DNA of 64,000 nucleotides from Zingiber officinale (GCF_018446385.1 NC_056004.1:30820492-30884491); one strand, 5' to 3'. Counted from the first letter of the stretch, positions 30,423-41,925 are shown. The notes: generated from the sequence alone by a model not told the origin. Translations and numbers: made by a program.

Positions 30423-32616
30423 TTACTCTATGTAATCGTAAAGGGTCTTGGGAATGCTTTCCAGGAGCGCCACTTGATCGTCGGCCGGAATGGTAGTGGA
30501 CTCTGGTAGAAGACCCTTGGACTTCAGATAGTTGGTGGTCGCGGTCATAGCCAAGTCGAAGGCTGTGTACATCCGCTCACAGATTTTCTCCGAGAATTCA
30601 GGCGAGCGGATGTAGCCCTGTCTTAAGGCAACAACTCGACTCGGCTCGGCATCTTGATATTCCTTGAAGGCAGCCTGGGAGCCAGTGAGGGCCTCATTCA
30701 GACTCTGAAGCTTTGCCGCGTCGGCCGAGCGGCCCACCTTCTCTCTGTCGAGCTGCTCCATCAGCTCTTTTACCTTAAGCTCCAGGCCCCGAGCCTCCAC
30801 GTTCTTTTTCTCCAAATCGGAGATGGCCGTATTTTTTCGGGTGGTGGCCAGGGTTAATTTTGTGTCGAGCGACTTGACTTGTCGCTCGGACTCGGCTAGG
30901 GCGTGGGCCTGATCGGCCGCTTTCTTTTGCTTGGCCGCCAACAGATCTTGAGCTTTCTTCAGCTCCTTTTGCAGCTCGGAGTAAGACGGGCCCTGAGAGC
31001 CGGACGGACCGCCTGCCGCCTTCAATTGCCTCAGCTCCTCGTCCACCATAGCCAGGCGGTTGGAGACGGCTATCTCTTCCACCCATCGCTGATGCAAAAA
31101 GGCGAAATTGTCAAAGGCCAAGCGGAAAAATGCAAGTGAAGCTTCATAAAAGAAAACTTACCCCCGTGGACTCCTGCATGTGGCTATTGGCCAAGTTCCG
31201 GAGGGGGATCATTGCAATGCGCGCCTGAGCGTCGGCCCACATCTCGGCCAGGGGCCCTTTCAAGGTGATGGTATGCTCGGGCGCGGTTGGCCGGTCGGCT
31301 TCTGGCAGCAATTCCTCAGTAGGGAGATGAAGGGTGACCCGTACTGTGCGGCCGTGACCAGGGATCGTCCGACCGGGATCAGAAGCCGGCGCAGAAAACT
31401 GCGAATGGATAGTTGAGCTCTTGACCGAATGCCGAACGGGTGGACGGGTGCTGACCGGAATAGCCTTAATGGGGGCTTCCGGCTCGTCCCACTCAGAAGG
31501 AGTCCGGTCGGACGAAATGGCTTCGACCTCTGGCGCCTTGCCTCGAGCGGCGGCGGTTGCTCGCTCGGACGGTTGGACCGTTGACGTGGCCGAGGGCAGA
31601 GGAGTCTCCACTCGGCGCCTCTTCTGTGGAGGCTGCTCCTCCTCCTGAGCGGAACCTTCCTCTGGTGCAGTTCGTTCTTGGGGAGGGGTGGCTCCGCTGG
31701 CCACATTTTGTTGAGAGGCCTGAGCGGCCGACTCCTCCTTCGTGGGATCCGACCGGCTGGATACCCAGTGCTTCCATTTCTTTGGCGGCCGCGGCTTCTA
31801 ACGCTGCCGCCCTTCTCTTCAAAACGTCGGCCATCACCGAATCCATGACGATGTCCGCTGCAAAAGAAAGAAAAGAAATCAGTTAGCGATCAAAGCAAAT
31901 GCCCAAGTAAAGTTCTTATCGAAGCCGGTCGGAAGAGGAGTCCGTATAGGACTCAGACCGAAGATGTACATCACTCCTTCATGAAGGAGCTTATTGATGT
32001 CGAGTCGCAGACCGGCTAGTATGTTTGCAGCATGGAAGTAGTCCGGTCGGGTCTTGAATTTCTTCAGCTCGGGAGTAGGAGGCAAGTTGACTTGCCACTT
32101 TGTCGGGAAGGTGGCCTGATCGGGCATGCGGATGTAGAAAAAATAATCCTTCCAATGTTTATTGGAAGAAGGGAGTTTGTTGAAAAAGACCAAGCCGGGT
32201 CGAGCTTGGAACATGAAGGTGCCTGGCTCGGCTTGCTTAGGGTAATAGAAATAAAAGAAGACCTCCGGTCGGAGGGGGATGTTGTGAATCTTAAACAAAA
32301 CGACAACACCGCAAAGGAGACGGAAGGTATTGGGTACTAGACTGCCGAGCGGCACACCGAAAAAATTGCAGACATCTATGATGAAAGGATGCACAGGGAA
32401 GCGAAGACCGGCGGTAAACTGGTCTCGGAAGACATAGAAAGCTCCGCGCGGCGGCCTATGAGGCCGAGCGGAAGGACCGGCTAAACGAATTTCGAAATCC
32501 TCTGGGATTTCGAAATTGTCAGTCAAAATATCAAAGTCCCGCTGTTCGAATCGGGACTGCATGGTGGTGTACCATGGGCCGAGCGACTGGTCTTCGGGAT
32601 TTGAAGAACTAGCCAT
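30423..32616 (-). pseudogene. antisense ORF of the Tat element, three exon-like parts
   Basis: Exon A (32616-31879, ATG at 32616, MASSSNPEDQ) resembles the putative gypsy-type transposon domain Transposase_28/PF04195: FYVFRDQFTAGLRFPVHPFI, FFGVPLGSLVPNTFRLLCG, EVFFYFYYPKQ, GLVFFNKLPSSNKHWKDYFF. Exon B (about 31858-31162) starts after a clear acceptor (pyrimidine run, TTTTGCAG) and encodes VMADVLKRRAAALEAAAAKE and a Ser/Pro/Glu-rich linker. One extra base near 31754 shifts its frame. Exon C (31088-30423) joins in frame by GT-AG (donor GTAAGT at 31161, 73-bp intron) and is a coiled coil rich in Lys, Glu and Ala. The first donor is missing. Function unknown. Confidence 0.75.
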
Positions 32617-32885
32617 TGGCCGATCGGAAGGAATCAAAAGGCAAAAAGGCAGGAGAAAAACGACAGCAAACGAAAGGAGGTTTCAAGGATCGAAATTGAG
32701 GAAAAAACGCTGAGGAAACACCGGAAAGGAGGAAGGAAAGATATAAAATCTTATTGCGAGGGAAAGGATCGCGAAAAAGGCGCCGGAGAGTGTCGGAGGG
32801 AAGAAACAAGATCGCTGGAGCTCCAAAGCACTGGAAGCAGTGGTCGAGAACGCGGAAGCAAATGAGGGAGAGAAGGAAACGAAGG

Positions 32886-32892
32886 CTTTATA
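32886..32892 (-). promoter_or_regulatory. TATA box candidate for the antisense ORF
   Basis: On the minus strand CCCTATAAAGCC lies about 270 bases before the ATG of the antisense ORF, inside the element and outside its LTR. This suggests the antisense gene has its own promoter (inference). Confidence 0.5.
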
Positions 32893-32919
32893 GGGAGGAG
32901 GCCGGCCGGCCTCCACCGT

Positions 32920-33244
32920 TGGATCCAGGTCACGGGAATCAAAGCGTGCATCTCGCCGTCCATTTCATATCGCTTCGATCGCATCAAAACACCATGCCAC
33001 CGCCGCCGTAGGCTGATGGCATTGCGCCACGTGGCATTCTACCATTCGGAGCATTTAATGAAAGCATGCTCAACCTTAATGTCGGAGATTGGCGCAAAAC
33101 CCGAGGAGATCCGGCGAATGCCATTGTTGATTTGTTCAAGGCCATCTCTGCGGTAGGCTGATCGGAGGATACTAGCACGGAGGATCTGCCCGGCTAGATT
33201 CGCAGTCCAGTCAGTCGGACAATTCGCCTCCTTCGACTAGACTT
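32920..33244 (+). other. noncoding stretch before the 3' LTR
   Basis: No coding domain on either strand. It probably holds upstream regulatory sequence of the antisense ORF. Confidence 0.4.
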
Positions 33245-33258
33245 GAAGGAGAGGCAAG
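33245..33258 (+). other. polypurine tract of the young Tat element
   Basis: GAAGGAGAGGCAAG directly precedes the 3' LTR start TGATCC. Confidence 0.7.
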
Positions 33259-34100
33259 TGATCCGGTAGTAAGAGCAGGGGGCCCCGCCATGGGAAGTCA
33301 ACGCCATGTGGAAGCCATAGTGGTAGTCGTCCGTCCGGAAAGGGCAGGGTCCGACCGGACGTCCGACCGGCCGATGAAATCGAACGCCCGGAGAGGGATG
33401 GGTCCTATCGGCTTGCCGACCGGACGATATACAGCTGATGGTTAAAGGTGCCCTGTCGAAAGCAAGGTTCCGGCGCTCAGGAGAAAAGGTCGTGGGCCGA
33501 GCGGACCCCACGCTCGGCCAAAGCCATAAGGTAACACTGCTAATAGTCCCCATAAAGCATGTGATGGAGAATCTCCCCAAGTAAACCACCGCATATGTCC
33601 GGCCGGATGTTGAGGGAGTTGTCCGCCCGGACGCTAGATCTGGAGCAAAGGGGAAAAGGACAAGGGAGGTCTTTTTCTGACAGCAGGTATGTTTCACGTG
33701 TAGGCCATGCTCCAAATCTTGTGACAGGGGATTCTGCTGTCCCATCGAGGACATGCTTTGACTGTAGCGGTATGAGTCAAGTGAGCTTTCTGACAACCGC
33801 ATACCGAGGAAAGGACAGAGGACACATATGCACCTCGGTATGCGTGCCCTAACCCTTCACAACTCTATATAAAGAGCCTCAGACTTCGCCGGAGGTACGC
33901 ATTCTGAGACTTTGGGAGCCACCTTTTTCATCGTTGCTTACCTGACTTGAGCGTCAGAGGGTCACCGCCGGGAACCCCCTTCCCGGCTCGATTTTTGTGC
34001 AGGTTCGCCGGAGCTTCGTTCTAGCAGTAGGAGAGCCACGTCAGTAGTCGAAGAGCGCTCCGTGCCCAGCGTTCATTGATTCAACCTTCGGACAGGATCA
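33259..34100 (+). mobile_element. 3' LTR of the young Tat element
   Basis: 842 bp, same length as the 5' LTR, differing at about 16 positions by eye. CCTTA follows at 34101-34105. Confidence 0.95.
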
Positions 34101-34105
34101 CCTTA

Positions 34106-35090
34106 TAAGGTTGAAGACCTTTATGTTCAATCTACTTCTCATACTTGACCTATCTATTGAACCCGGACGGTCATACCTTGCCGGCCGAGATTAATCGGTC
34201 AGGCGTATGAAGGCACCATTGTCTTTTAACCCTCCCTTTGGTTGATCGTATGATGTTAACTGCCTCTGCGCTCGACCGGTCTATTAAGCTCGGTCAATCC
34301 TACCTTATTGACCGAGACTAATCGGTCGGGCGTATATAGGCATTCAGGATAGCTTAACGCTAAATGCTTCTACTTTCGATCGGTCTCTTACATTTGATCG
34401 GTCTTTGCCTACTGAACTCATATGCTCGGACGGTCTATTGGGCGCGACTGATCCTACATCATTTACCAAGATCAACCAGTAGGGCTTATAGAGACACTAT
34501 TATCCAATAGCCCTTCCTTCAGTCGGTCGTAAGCTAAGGGTTATGTGAGACTAAATGTCTCTATATTCAGCCGGTCTATGGAACTCGGTCGGCCTTTGCC
34601 CGCCGAACTTATAGGCTTAATCGGTCTATTACTTTCGTCCGATCTCTGTCTGGTGTGTACAAGGTTAAGAACTTCTACACTCGGTCGATTCTCTATGCTC
34701 GGTCGGTTATGTATGCCCGATCAGGTACCCGTCCTCGACCGGTCTTTGCTTACCAAACTCATATGCTCGAGTGACCTTGTCTTGCTCCGGATCACCTAAG
34801 GTTAAACTTTCCTTACACCGGGTTGATTCGTTATATCCGACCGACCATACATGCTTGATCAGTCTTTTATATTCAGTCGGTCTTCGTCTGCCGGTCCTAT
34901 ATGCTCCACAGATCCACTGTACTTAATCGGTCTATGGGACTCGGCAAATCATGCCTTGTCGACCGAAGTTTATCAATTGGGCATATATAAGCCCTCTCGC
35001 CTGGTCAACCCTCCCTCAGTCGGCCTTTGCCTGCCGAACCTATATGCTCGGGCGGTTTATTAATTTCGACCGATCTCTGTCTGCCATACG
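34106..35090 (-). repeat. degenerate CGGTC-rich repeats, probably distal LTR of the old Tat element
   Basis: The sequence directly continues 22944 across the young element. It consists of imperfect repeats with words such as ATCGGTCGGGCGTATA, CTCGGTCGGTCTTTGCC and GCCGAACTTATATGCTCG, also found just left of 22940. I assign it to the old element's long LTR by continuity. No coding capacity; the outer LTR end could not be fixed. Confidence 0.5.
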
Positions 35091-36360
35091 TGTAACGACC
35101 CCCTCATCGGGTCAAACCTTTTCCGCCTTCCTTGTCCTTGTTATCCCCTTTCTTTCTCCTACAAAGGGTCCACTTATTATAACCCATATCAACATATGTT
35201 TCAGAATGTTATTCAGGCATCCAGTCTCATCACTAGGAGATGAGTTCATATGTCCTACTATTATATTTTGACATTCATATTTTCGACCATAGGCTAGACA
35301 TAACCCAGGGTACACTCACTACCCTTAGCAAGTATGATGATATTGGTCAGTGTCAGCTTGCATTAGTACATATAGAGATTACAGCTCAGGGGGGACTAGC
35401 TTAGAGAGTGGGTCTTCAACTAGCCATTCTAGACGAGGCCGATGAGGGCATCCCACCAGTCATTCCAGCCGAGGTAGATAAGGCAGTCACGGCTACGGAG
35501 GAAGAGATGCTAGAGTTTACATTTAACGAGTTCTTTGCACCTCTTCCGACCACGACCCAGCCTTCAACCTCACTCTCTTAGATGAGCACCTTGTCAAACT
35601 AGAGCAGTCTTCCACATAGATCTGACAATCAATCTCAGAGGGCTTCACCTCTCTCCGCGATGAGATGACTGTTGGATTTAGGCAAATTGACCAGCAGACA
35701 CAGGTTATACTTCAGGCCTTATGCGTGACTGATCAGCCCCCACCTCCACCTACCGATGATAATTAGACCTTATTCAGTGCACTTGTATATATTGTTTACT
35801 TGACTTGACTTATCTACTTGACTTATTTAGTTTATATATCTAGTAGTTACTTATTATTTTGATAATCTAGTAAATTATTTTTGAAAATATAATTAAAGGA
35901 TAGGATGTGTTTCTCCTTAACCAATTTTCAAATTCTAGGAAAATTTATTAATTATGTTTTCTCAAAATTCCTATTTTTCTAATGTTTCAAAACTGTTATG
36001 GACTTATCCTAGAACTTCCCTTAGAAATCATGATCCTATAGTTTTAGGCAGCCAACATCTTGCAAGCACACTAGGATTACCTTGCTTGTATATTCAACAA
36101 CATAGAATGTTGTGAGATGCTTAGGACTGTGCCTAGACTTCAGATGCTTACATCAGTGAATCAAAATAAATTTGGGCGTTAAATACAAAAAATACATTGA
36201 TCAAGTTAAGTAGTCCATTTTAGTAAATCACTAGCTAGATTAACATAATTAATTTGACTAACAAAGTGAATACTGTTATCTTCTGGTAGTTAGTTAGTAA
36301 CTAAACATTAGACATTTAAGGACTATTTTTAGATGAATATTATTTTTAAAGTAATATCAG
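35091..36360. other. retrotransposon remnants, LTR-like start and decayed ORF
   Basis: TGTAACGACCCC at 35091 looks like a chromovirus LTR start. From about 35390 to 35763 a decayed plus-strand reading frame is visible, ending EGFTSLRDEMTVGFRQIDQQ, then a Pro run and a stop. Such coiled-coil C-termini occur in plant retrotransposon-associated proteins. From 35770 on the sequence is AT-rich and I see nothing specific. It is probably several overlapping fragments. Confidence 0.35.
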
Positions 36361-36369
36361 GTTAAGGGG

Positions 36370-36910
36370 GTGAATATGTTTGGACAACTGAAAAAATATT
36401 TGAAATGTACTTTGAAAAATATTTTTAAACTTTACTTGAAAAATATTTTTAAAATGTTTTCAAAATTATTTTGCTTAAATTCTTTTAAAATATTGTACAA
36501 AATTATTGCAAAGTTTTAGAAAAATATTTTAAAATTTATGGTTTAAAATTACCTTGAAATTATTCTAAAAAATGTCTTGCAAGTTGCAAATACTCTCAGA
36601 ACTGACTTTCAAAATTTGATTTGAAAATACTTTGAAATATGTTTTACAAAATACTTGCAAATTTTTTAAAAAAAATATTTTGAAAAGTGCCTTTTTATGA
36701 ACATTATTACTTTTAAAATGATCTTGAAAAATACATGGAAATGCTACGTAAAATGTCTTTGAAGATAGTTTGAAAATGCTTTTATACTTTTCAAATATAT
36801 GTTTTGAAAAGTGGTTTGAAAATTTCTTTGAAAACTGCCTTACAAAATCCTTGAAATTTTTACTTGGCAAATCTTCTCTGAAATAGACCTGTAATTTTTC
36901 TTATGAAATC
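36370..36910. repeat. AT-rich degenerate short repeats
   Basis: Words such as TTGAAAAATATTTTTAAA and ACTTTGAAATATGTTTT recur every 20-40 bases with strong drift. The open frame on the minus strand (36565-36870, Phe/Lys-rich) follows from the repeat and has no domain. Confidence 0.6.
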
Positions 36911-36940
36911 CTTGAAGAGTTTATTGCTTAATGTGGTTAT

Positions 36941-37497
36941 TGTTGGCCTAGGTAGGCCGGAGGGAGGGGAGGTGAACTGGCTATTAAAAAACCTTCCTCG
37001 AGTTTTAACTCAGATTAGTAGTAAAAAAACATAATAAATGAACAACAAAAAAAATGAGGTCAAAAGAGTTACTTGGTCACAACTGGGGAGGTTGTTAATC
37101 CAAGGCAAGTAAACGCATTAAAGATCTCTTTCTTTGAAGACGGAGAAACCTCTTAGACTCGTTGGAAGCTCAGAAAGTAGCTAGGAAATAAGTACAGAAG
37201 TTGTTACTCTATTTTCTAGGTTCGGGGGTTTTTTATATCCCCTGGGAAAAGTGGCTTCTCATCCCTCAGACCGCCGCGCGCGCCCTTCTCACCCACCGAT
37301 GTACTTTTCCGCAGCACCTCATCCCTTAGACGCACCGAGCCCGTCGGCTCTCTCCTGTGTCGTCCTTCTCGTTAGTCGCATCTTTCGCTCGACTTCCTGT
37401 GCTCCTAAGCTCCTACACACTTAGACACAGGGTTAAACACCAACAAGACTTAACCTGACTTAGTTGATCACATCAAAACTATCACGGGGTACCAACA
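36941..37497 (-). mobile_element. solo copia-type LTR
   Basis: 557 bp; on the minus strand it runs TGTTGGTACCCCGTGATAG to CCTAGGCCAACA, the TGTTGG...CCAACA type of ends seen in Sirevirus LTRs. A minus-strand TATA-like ATATAAAAAAC lies near 37230. Flanking bases are GTTAT and ATTAC, so the duplication is decayed or absent. Confidence 0.65.
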
Positions 37498-39092
37498 ATT
37501 ACTTAATCTATTTATCTATTTCATACTTTCTCTTACTTATTTGCATGTTTTTTGATGAATGTCAAAGGGAGAGGGTAAAAGTTAAGTAAGAAAAACTAAA
37601 GACAAATCTGAAAATTTAAAAATCTTAACCCTAAAATAATCAAGAGAATAAAATAGAAATTGACTTATTTATTTTTCCCTTCAATCATTTTTTATTGCTA
37701 TTTCTTTTTACATATTTTTTAACTTTAATATAGGTTGTCATTTCATCAAAAAGGAGGAGATCATTGGTTCAATTGGCACCAATGATCAAACTTAAGTTTT
37801 GATAAATAACAAATAGATTAAAGTTAGATGTGTTGTGATATGACTTTTCTATCAAGTGTACAGGACTTGACTAGTTTGGCACTAGGATGAAATCCAGCAT
37901 GGTCTAGAAAACCTGATAGCTGGTGTAGAAGTCCGGATAGGTCAAGCACCCGATATCTGACGGGAAATCTGGTTGGATCTGTGGGACCTAATAGTTGGCC
38001 GAAGTCTAGTTGAGACTGCGGACCTACCAATTGGTGGGAAGACTTGGTGGACCAAAGTAGAGTCAAGCGATTCTGCATGGTAAGTAAGGTAAGTTACTAG
38101 AGGAGAGCGTTCCAATGAGGATAAGTCTCAATTTGGGAATTTAGGCGCAAGTCCAGTTTAGGTCTATTTTGGATCCTTAAACTGAGACATTGACTAGATC
38201 CTAGTCTTGGATAAATAGGGTCTAATTAATAACATTATTTTATCATTGTGCTAACTTGGTTTTATCGGTTAGATATTTTTCCATTGAACTAAAATGTTAT
38301 GCAGGAGCAAAAATAACAAGAAAACTTGGGTGAATAGTGCTCGAAGTGCCTCCTGTGCTACTGAAGGCACCTTGGAGGCTTTGGTCAAAGTCCCCGCATA
38401 GAAGGGCGTAGAGGCGCTTCACATGCAGATGGAGGCGCCTGAAAGCTTGACGCTGGAGGCCCTCGGAGAGATTTAAAGGCGGCCTCCAGAGGATACAATT
38501 GGCAGGTTGCAGATGTTATCATTTCTGAAGCTGAGGGGATAAAATTTACTACTAGAGGCACCTCAGACGAAGCTAGAGGCCCCCTCAATAGTCTATATAA
38601 GCCTTGTTCAAGCAGCCATCAAGACACAACTTAGAAACAACTTGTACAAGCGATCTTTCAAGCTTCTAGTTGCTCTGATTTCATTCTCCCGCTGCGCTAC
38701 GACGCTGCTATGCTCTACTACTGCTGAGAAGTCATCTGATACTAAGCTCGATCCAATAATCTTCAAGTGTTGGGTAACAAAAGTTTTAATTAAGTGTTTA
38801 ATTACTACATAAATGAAAGAGTAGATTGTTACACTTATCCTTAATTTTCTATTATACTCGATTTCCTCTTCCAATAGTTTCATAAGAGGTTTTTAGTGGA
38901 TTGTTCATTGATACGGTCCAAGGGATTGTGAGTCTTGGAATATGAGTCATCAAAGGCTCCGAACCAAGTAACTTCTCGAGTTCTTATTTTTAGATTTCTG
39001 CTTTATTTTATTCCACTATGTACTCACATTTAAAAAAAAATCAAAAAAGATACTTTTTTATAAAACCACGTGATTTAACTCCTTCCAAACAT
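37498..39092 (+). mobile_element. 3' end of a copia element: purine tracts and 3' LTR
   Basis: Two purine tracts (AAAGGGAGAGGG near 37563 and AAAAAGGAGGAGAT at 37748-37761) precede an LTR starting at 37762 (CATTGGTTCAATTGGCACC, the first base pair mutated from TG). The LTR resembles 58629-59889 throughout its ~1.3 kb: the same start, a TATA box CTATATAAG near 38592 and a similar end. It is rich in GGCGCC/GAGGCGC words. The internal pol is missing on the left, cut by the LTR at 36941-37497 and other fragments. Confidence 0.65.
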
Positions 39093-39219
39093 CATAAAAC
39101 ATCACAATTTATTCAGCTAGCAAGAAAAGATGGGAGTCTCCTCCTTCTGCAACTACCATAAATATTGCTTCTTTCCAATACTACCATACTTCTATTCGAC
39201 TTACTTTTCCCAAGCTAGA
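39093..39219. other. short unassigned stretch
   Basis: AT-rich, no gene or repeat recognised. It is the left flank of the solo LTR that follows. Confidence 0.4.
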
Positions 39220-39749
39220 TAACTTGTTAGGGTCGAAATATGCTAGAGGGGGGCTGAATAGCTCGTCGCACTCGGTGATGTACAGCGGAATAAACAACAA
39301 GAAACACACTCACAACACTAACGCTAAGGATTTACTTGGTATTCACCTCAAGAAGAGGTGACTAATCCAAGGATCCACACGCTCTCCACTAGTAAAACGC
39401 TCCTTCTCGATCGCAGGCGGAGGTGGAGAAGCCTCGTATAAATCCACACAACAAAATATAACACACACAAGAAGAAAAATACAAGAATATAAATGAGAAC
39501 TCTTTCTTCTTACTTACTTGTTGCTTGTTGTTGCCTCTTGAACCTTGGAAGTGCACCAGCACTTGTCTCCAAGAGCCTCCAAGAACCGGCTGTGAGTAGT
39601 GGAGAATTTGCATGAATCGTCGCTGAGATCGCACTGTCGTCGCTGGAGAGGGATGCGAAGCACTGCGGAGGAAAACACTCACCAATAGCTATAACCTGCT
39701 CAACGGTCGGATCTCAATTAATTGAATGGCTCTCAATCATTTGGGAAGA

Positions 39750-40070
39750 CTTTAAATCGATCGGTCAATCGATTCAAAGCACCTCTGTGCTCTCTGGAAA
39801 TCGCCTGAATCGATCGCCCGATTGATTCAGCCTCTATCGCGTGATTTCCAGCCCCCAATCGATCGGCCGATCGATTGGAGATGCTCAATCGATCGACTGA
39901 TCGATTGGGAACACTTCTGTGCGCGTGATATAAGCTCCCAATTGATCAACCGATTAATTGGGTCACTTCTTGTGCAGCACAACCCCAATCGATCGGCTGA
40001 TCGATTGAACCCCTGTTCAATCGATCGGTTGATCGATTGAACCCTTGTTCAATCGATAAGTTGATCAATT
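39750..40070. repeat. AATCGATCG palindrome array
   Basis: About nine inverted repeats with the core CAATCGATCGGCCGATCGATTG and variants (CAATCGATCGACTGATCGATTG, CAATTGATCAACCGATTAATTG) are spaced 25-45 bases. Arm changes often occur on both sides. Confidence 0.85.
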
Positions 40071-40439
40071 GGTCTCCCTTTGACTTGTCTAAAACCAAGT
40101 CCAAGGTCTCCAATTCCAACATCCGATCAACCGTGACCTGTTGGAATATTATGCCTAGCATCCGGTCAATCTTGACCTACTAGGACTTATTTACCAAGTG
40201 TCCGATCAATCCCTTTGATCCACTTGGACTTTTCTTCTCGTGTCAAATGTCCGGTTAACCTTGACTCACTTAGATTTACTATCTTGTGCCAAGTGTCTGG
40301 TCCTCCATGATCCACTTGGAATTCCTTCCACCATATGTCCGGTCATCCTTGACTCATCTAGATTTCCTTGTGCTAAGTATCCAATCAACCCTTTGACCTA
40401 CTTGGACTTTTCTATACCAAGTGTCCGGTCAACCTTGAC

Positions 40440-40720
40440 CCACCTGGATTTTCACGTGTCTGGCTTCACTCACCAGGTCTTTCCATCTGCCTAGCTTCAC
40501 TCACTAGGGCTTCCCATCTGTCTGGTTTCACTCACCAGGACTTTCACCTAGCTTTACTCACTAGAGTTTTCATCTGGCTTCACTCACCAGGATTTTTTCA
40601 CTGCCCGGCTTCACTCATCGGGACTTACAGCTGCCTGGCGTCACTCACCAGGATTTTCACGTAGCTTCACCCACTAGGATTTCCAACTGCCTAACCTCCA
40701 GTTAGGACTTTCCCAGTCAA
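40440..40720 (-). repeat. hairpin-unit array in the solo LTR
   Basis: On the minus strand the units read CCTAACTGGAGGTTAGG, CCTGGTGAGTGACGCCAGG, CCCGATGAGTGAAGCCGGG and CCTGGTGAGTGAAGCCAG, each after AAAGTC or AAATTC-like bases. The loop TGAGTGAAG and paired stem changes are the same as in the array at 6505-7128. Confidence 0.85.
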
Positions 40721-40945
40721 GTATCTAGTTAACCCTTTAACCTACTTGACTCTTCTTCACATCTAACTGGTCAACCTTGACCAGAGGGGAAATGTATCAA
40801 CAATCTTTCCAAACGGACGATTGCATCTGCAATCTCCATGTATTGTCAAACATCGAAACTCAAACATCTAGACTCAGGCATGAGCCAACTCAAGCTTAGT
40901 CAACCTAGTCAACCTTGACCCAGGGGATATTGCACCAACATAACT

Positions 40946-41925
40946 AACATGTGACATCCTATATAGTGACTATTCACCTACCTCTTGATCCAACGGTCCT
41001 GGGGGTGGCTCATCTCTCAATGTGATCATATGGTTTGTGTCACACGATCCTTCTTTAAAAGGACCAATGACTTCTAGCACCCGCCTATCCCTTGTCTCTA
41101 TTGTGCCTCTTTCTCATCTTCCTCCGGTGAATCCCACCATAGTAATGGAGTCAGAATCTCATCCCTGGATCATGATTCGAGAGATCCAGCAGCTACGGCT
41201 AGAGGTGAACCACCAAACTCAACTACTTGCTAAGAAGGAGAAAGCCTTAGCAGAGGCACTGAAAGTCATGGATCTTCATTGCTTGAACCAGAAGGAACTC
41301 GAGGTGTGCCTTCTCATCATCAAGTCCTGAGTCCATACCAATATTGCCCTGAAGAAAAAAGCCTCATTAGACCTAGTCGATAAGTCTTGGGCACTACATG
41401 ACTTGAGAATGAAGTGTTTTCCCGCAATGTCCCACACGACTAAGGAGGCAAAGGCCAAGGACTTGACAATATTGCAGCAGTGATGGAACCCAGATTCACA
41501 AGTGGCTGAGCTAGACTCCCTACAAGCCAAATTAGAATGAACAGTTTGAGGTAGAGACTTCCAAGTTTGCCTTGAGGGTCTATAAGGACGTGGAGAACAA
41601 ACACTGGGAGGCTCGGTGAGCAGTGTATTTTTGTTTGGGTTGTAGTTCGACCACACGCTCTCACCTGGGGCTGGAGGAGCAGTCCAACAACTCTACAAGG
41701 GATACCTAATGGCTGACCCGTCCGAAAATTTTAGACCCTCTAATAATTGTAGGAGAGAGATCAGAGAATACTTTTTCTGAGTTTGATTGACCAGAATATC
41801 TTTGTATTATGTGCTTGTTAATAATTTTGGATAATGAAATATTGATCCTTGCGTTGTCTCATTATTTTCGATTGCCTTTTTGTTTGCCTTTCCCTTTTCT
41901 ATAACGCAATGATTATCTTTTGAGT
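40946..41925 (+). pseudogene. decayed retrotransposon coding remnant
   Basis: A short open frame (41022-41330) encodes a coiled-coil-like segment with EIQQLRLEVNHQTQLLAKKE, similar in style to the coiled-coil part of retrotransposon-associated ORFs. Stops follow and the next 600 bases are decayed. It lies just left of a minisatellite and a Tat-type LTR, so it may be the remains of an accessory ORF of a Tat element (inference). Confidence 0.35.

Larger units (their letters stand above)
22945..34100 (+). mobile_element. young Ty3/gypsy element, Tat lineage, with antisense ORF
   Basis: 11,156 bp with two 842-bp LTRs (TGATCCGG...ACAGGATCA) and the duplication CCTTA at 22940-22944 and 34101-34105. 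Plus-strand order: primer-binding region, gag, protease, RT, RNase H, second RNase H, integrase, 187-bp tandem repeats; then a minus-strand gene-like ORF and the 3' LTR. An extra antisense ORF between pol and the 3' LTR is known from Tat-lineage elements. By eye the LTRs differ at about 16 sites, nearly all transitions. Gag and the pol second half are open, but RT is frameshifted. Confidence 0.95.
39225..40940 (-). mobile_element. solo copia LTR, relative of the gag-only element LTR
   Basis: 1716 bp with TAACT on both sides (39220-39224 and 40941-40945). On the minus strand it runs TGTTGGTGCAATATCC to ACCCTAACA. Like the 6247-8132 LTR it has both repeat classes: palindromes (here AATCGATCGGCCGATCGATT-like, 39750-40070) and hairpin units (40440-40720). 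No internal part remains. Confidence 0.9.

Noticed and set aside
31260-31706. 148-codon minus frame overlapping the antisense ORF
   Set aside because: A different reading frame of exon B; the frame of 31704-31162 continues exon B after the one-base shift.
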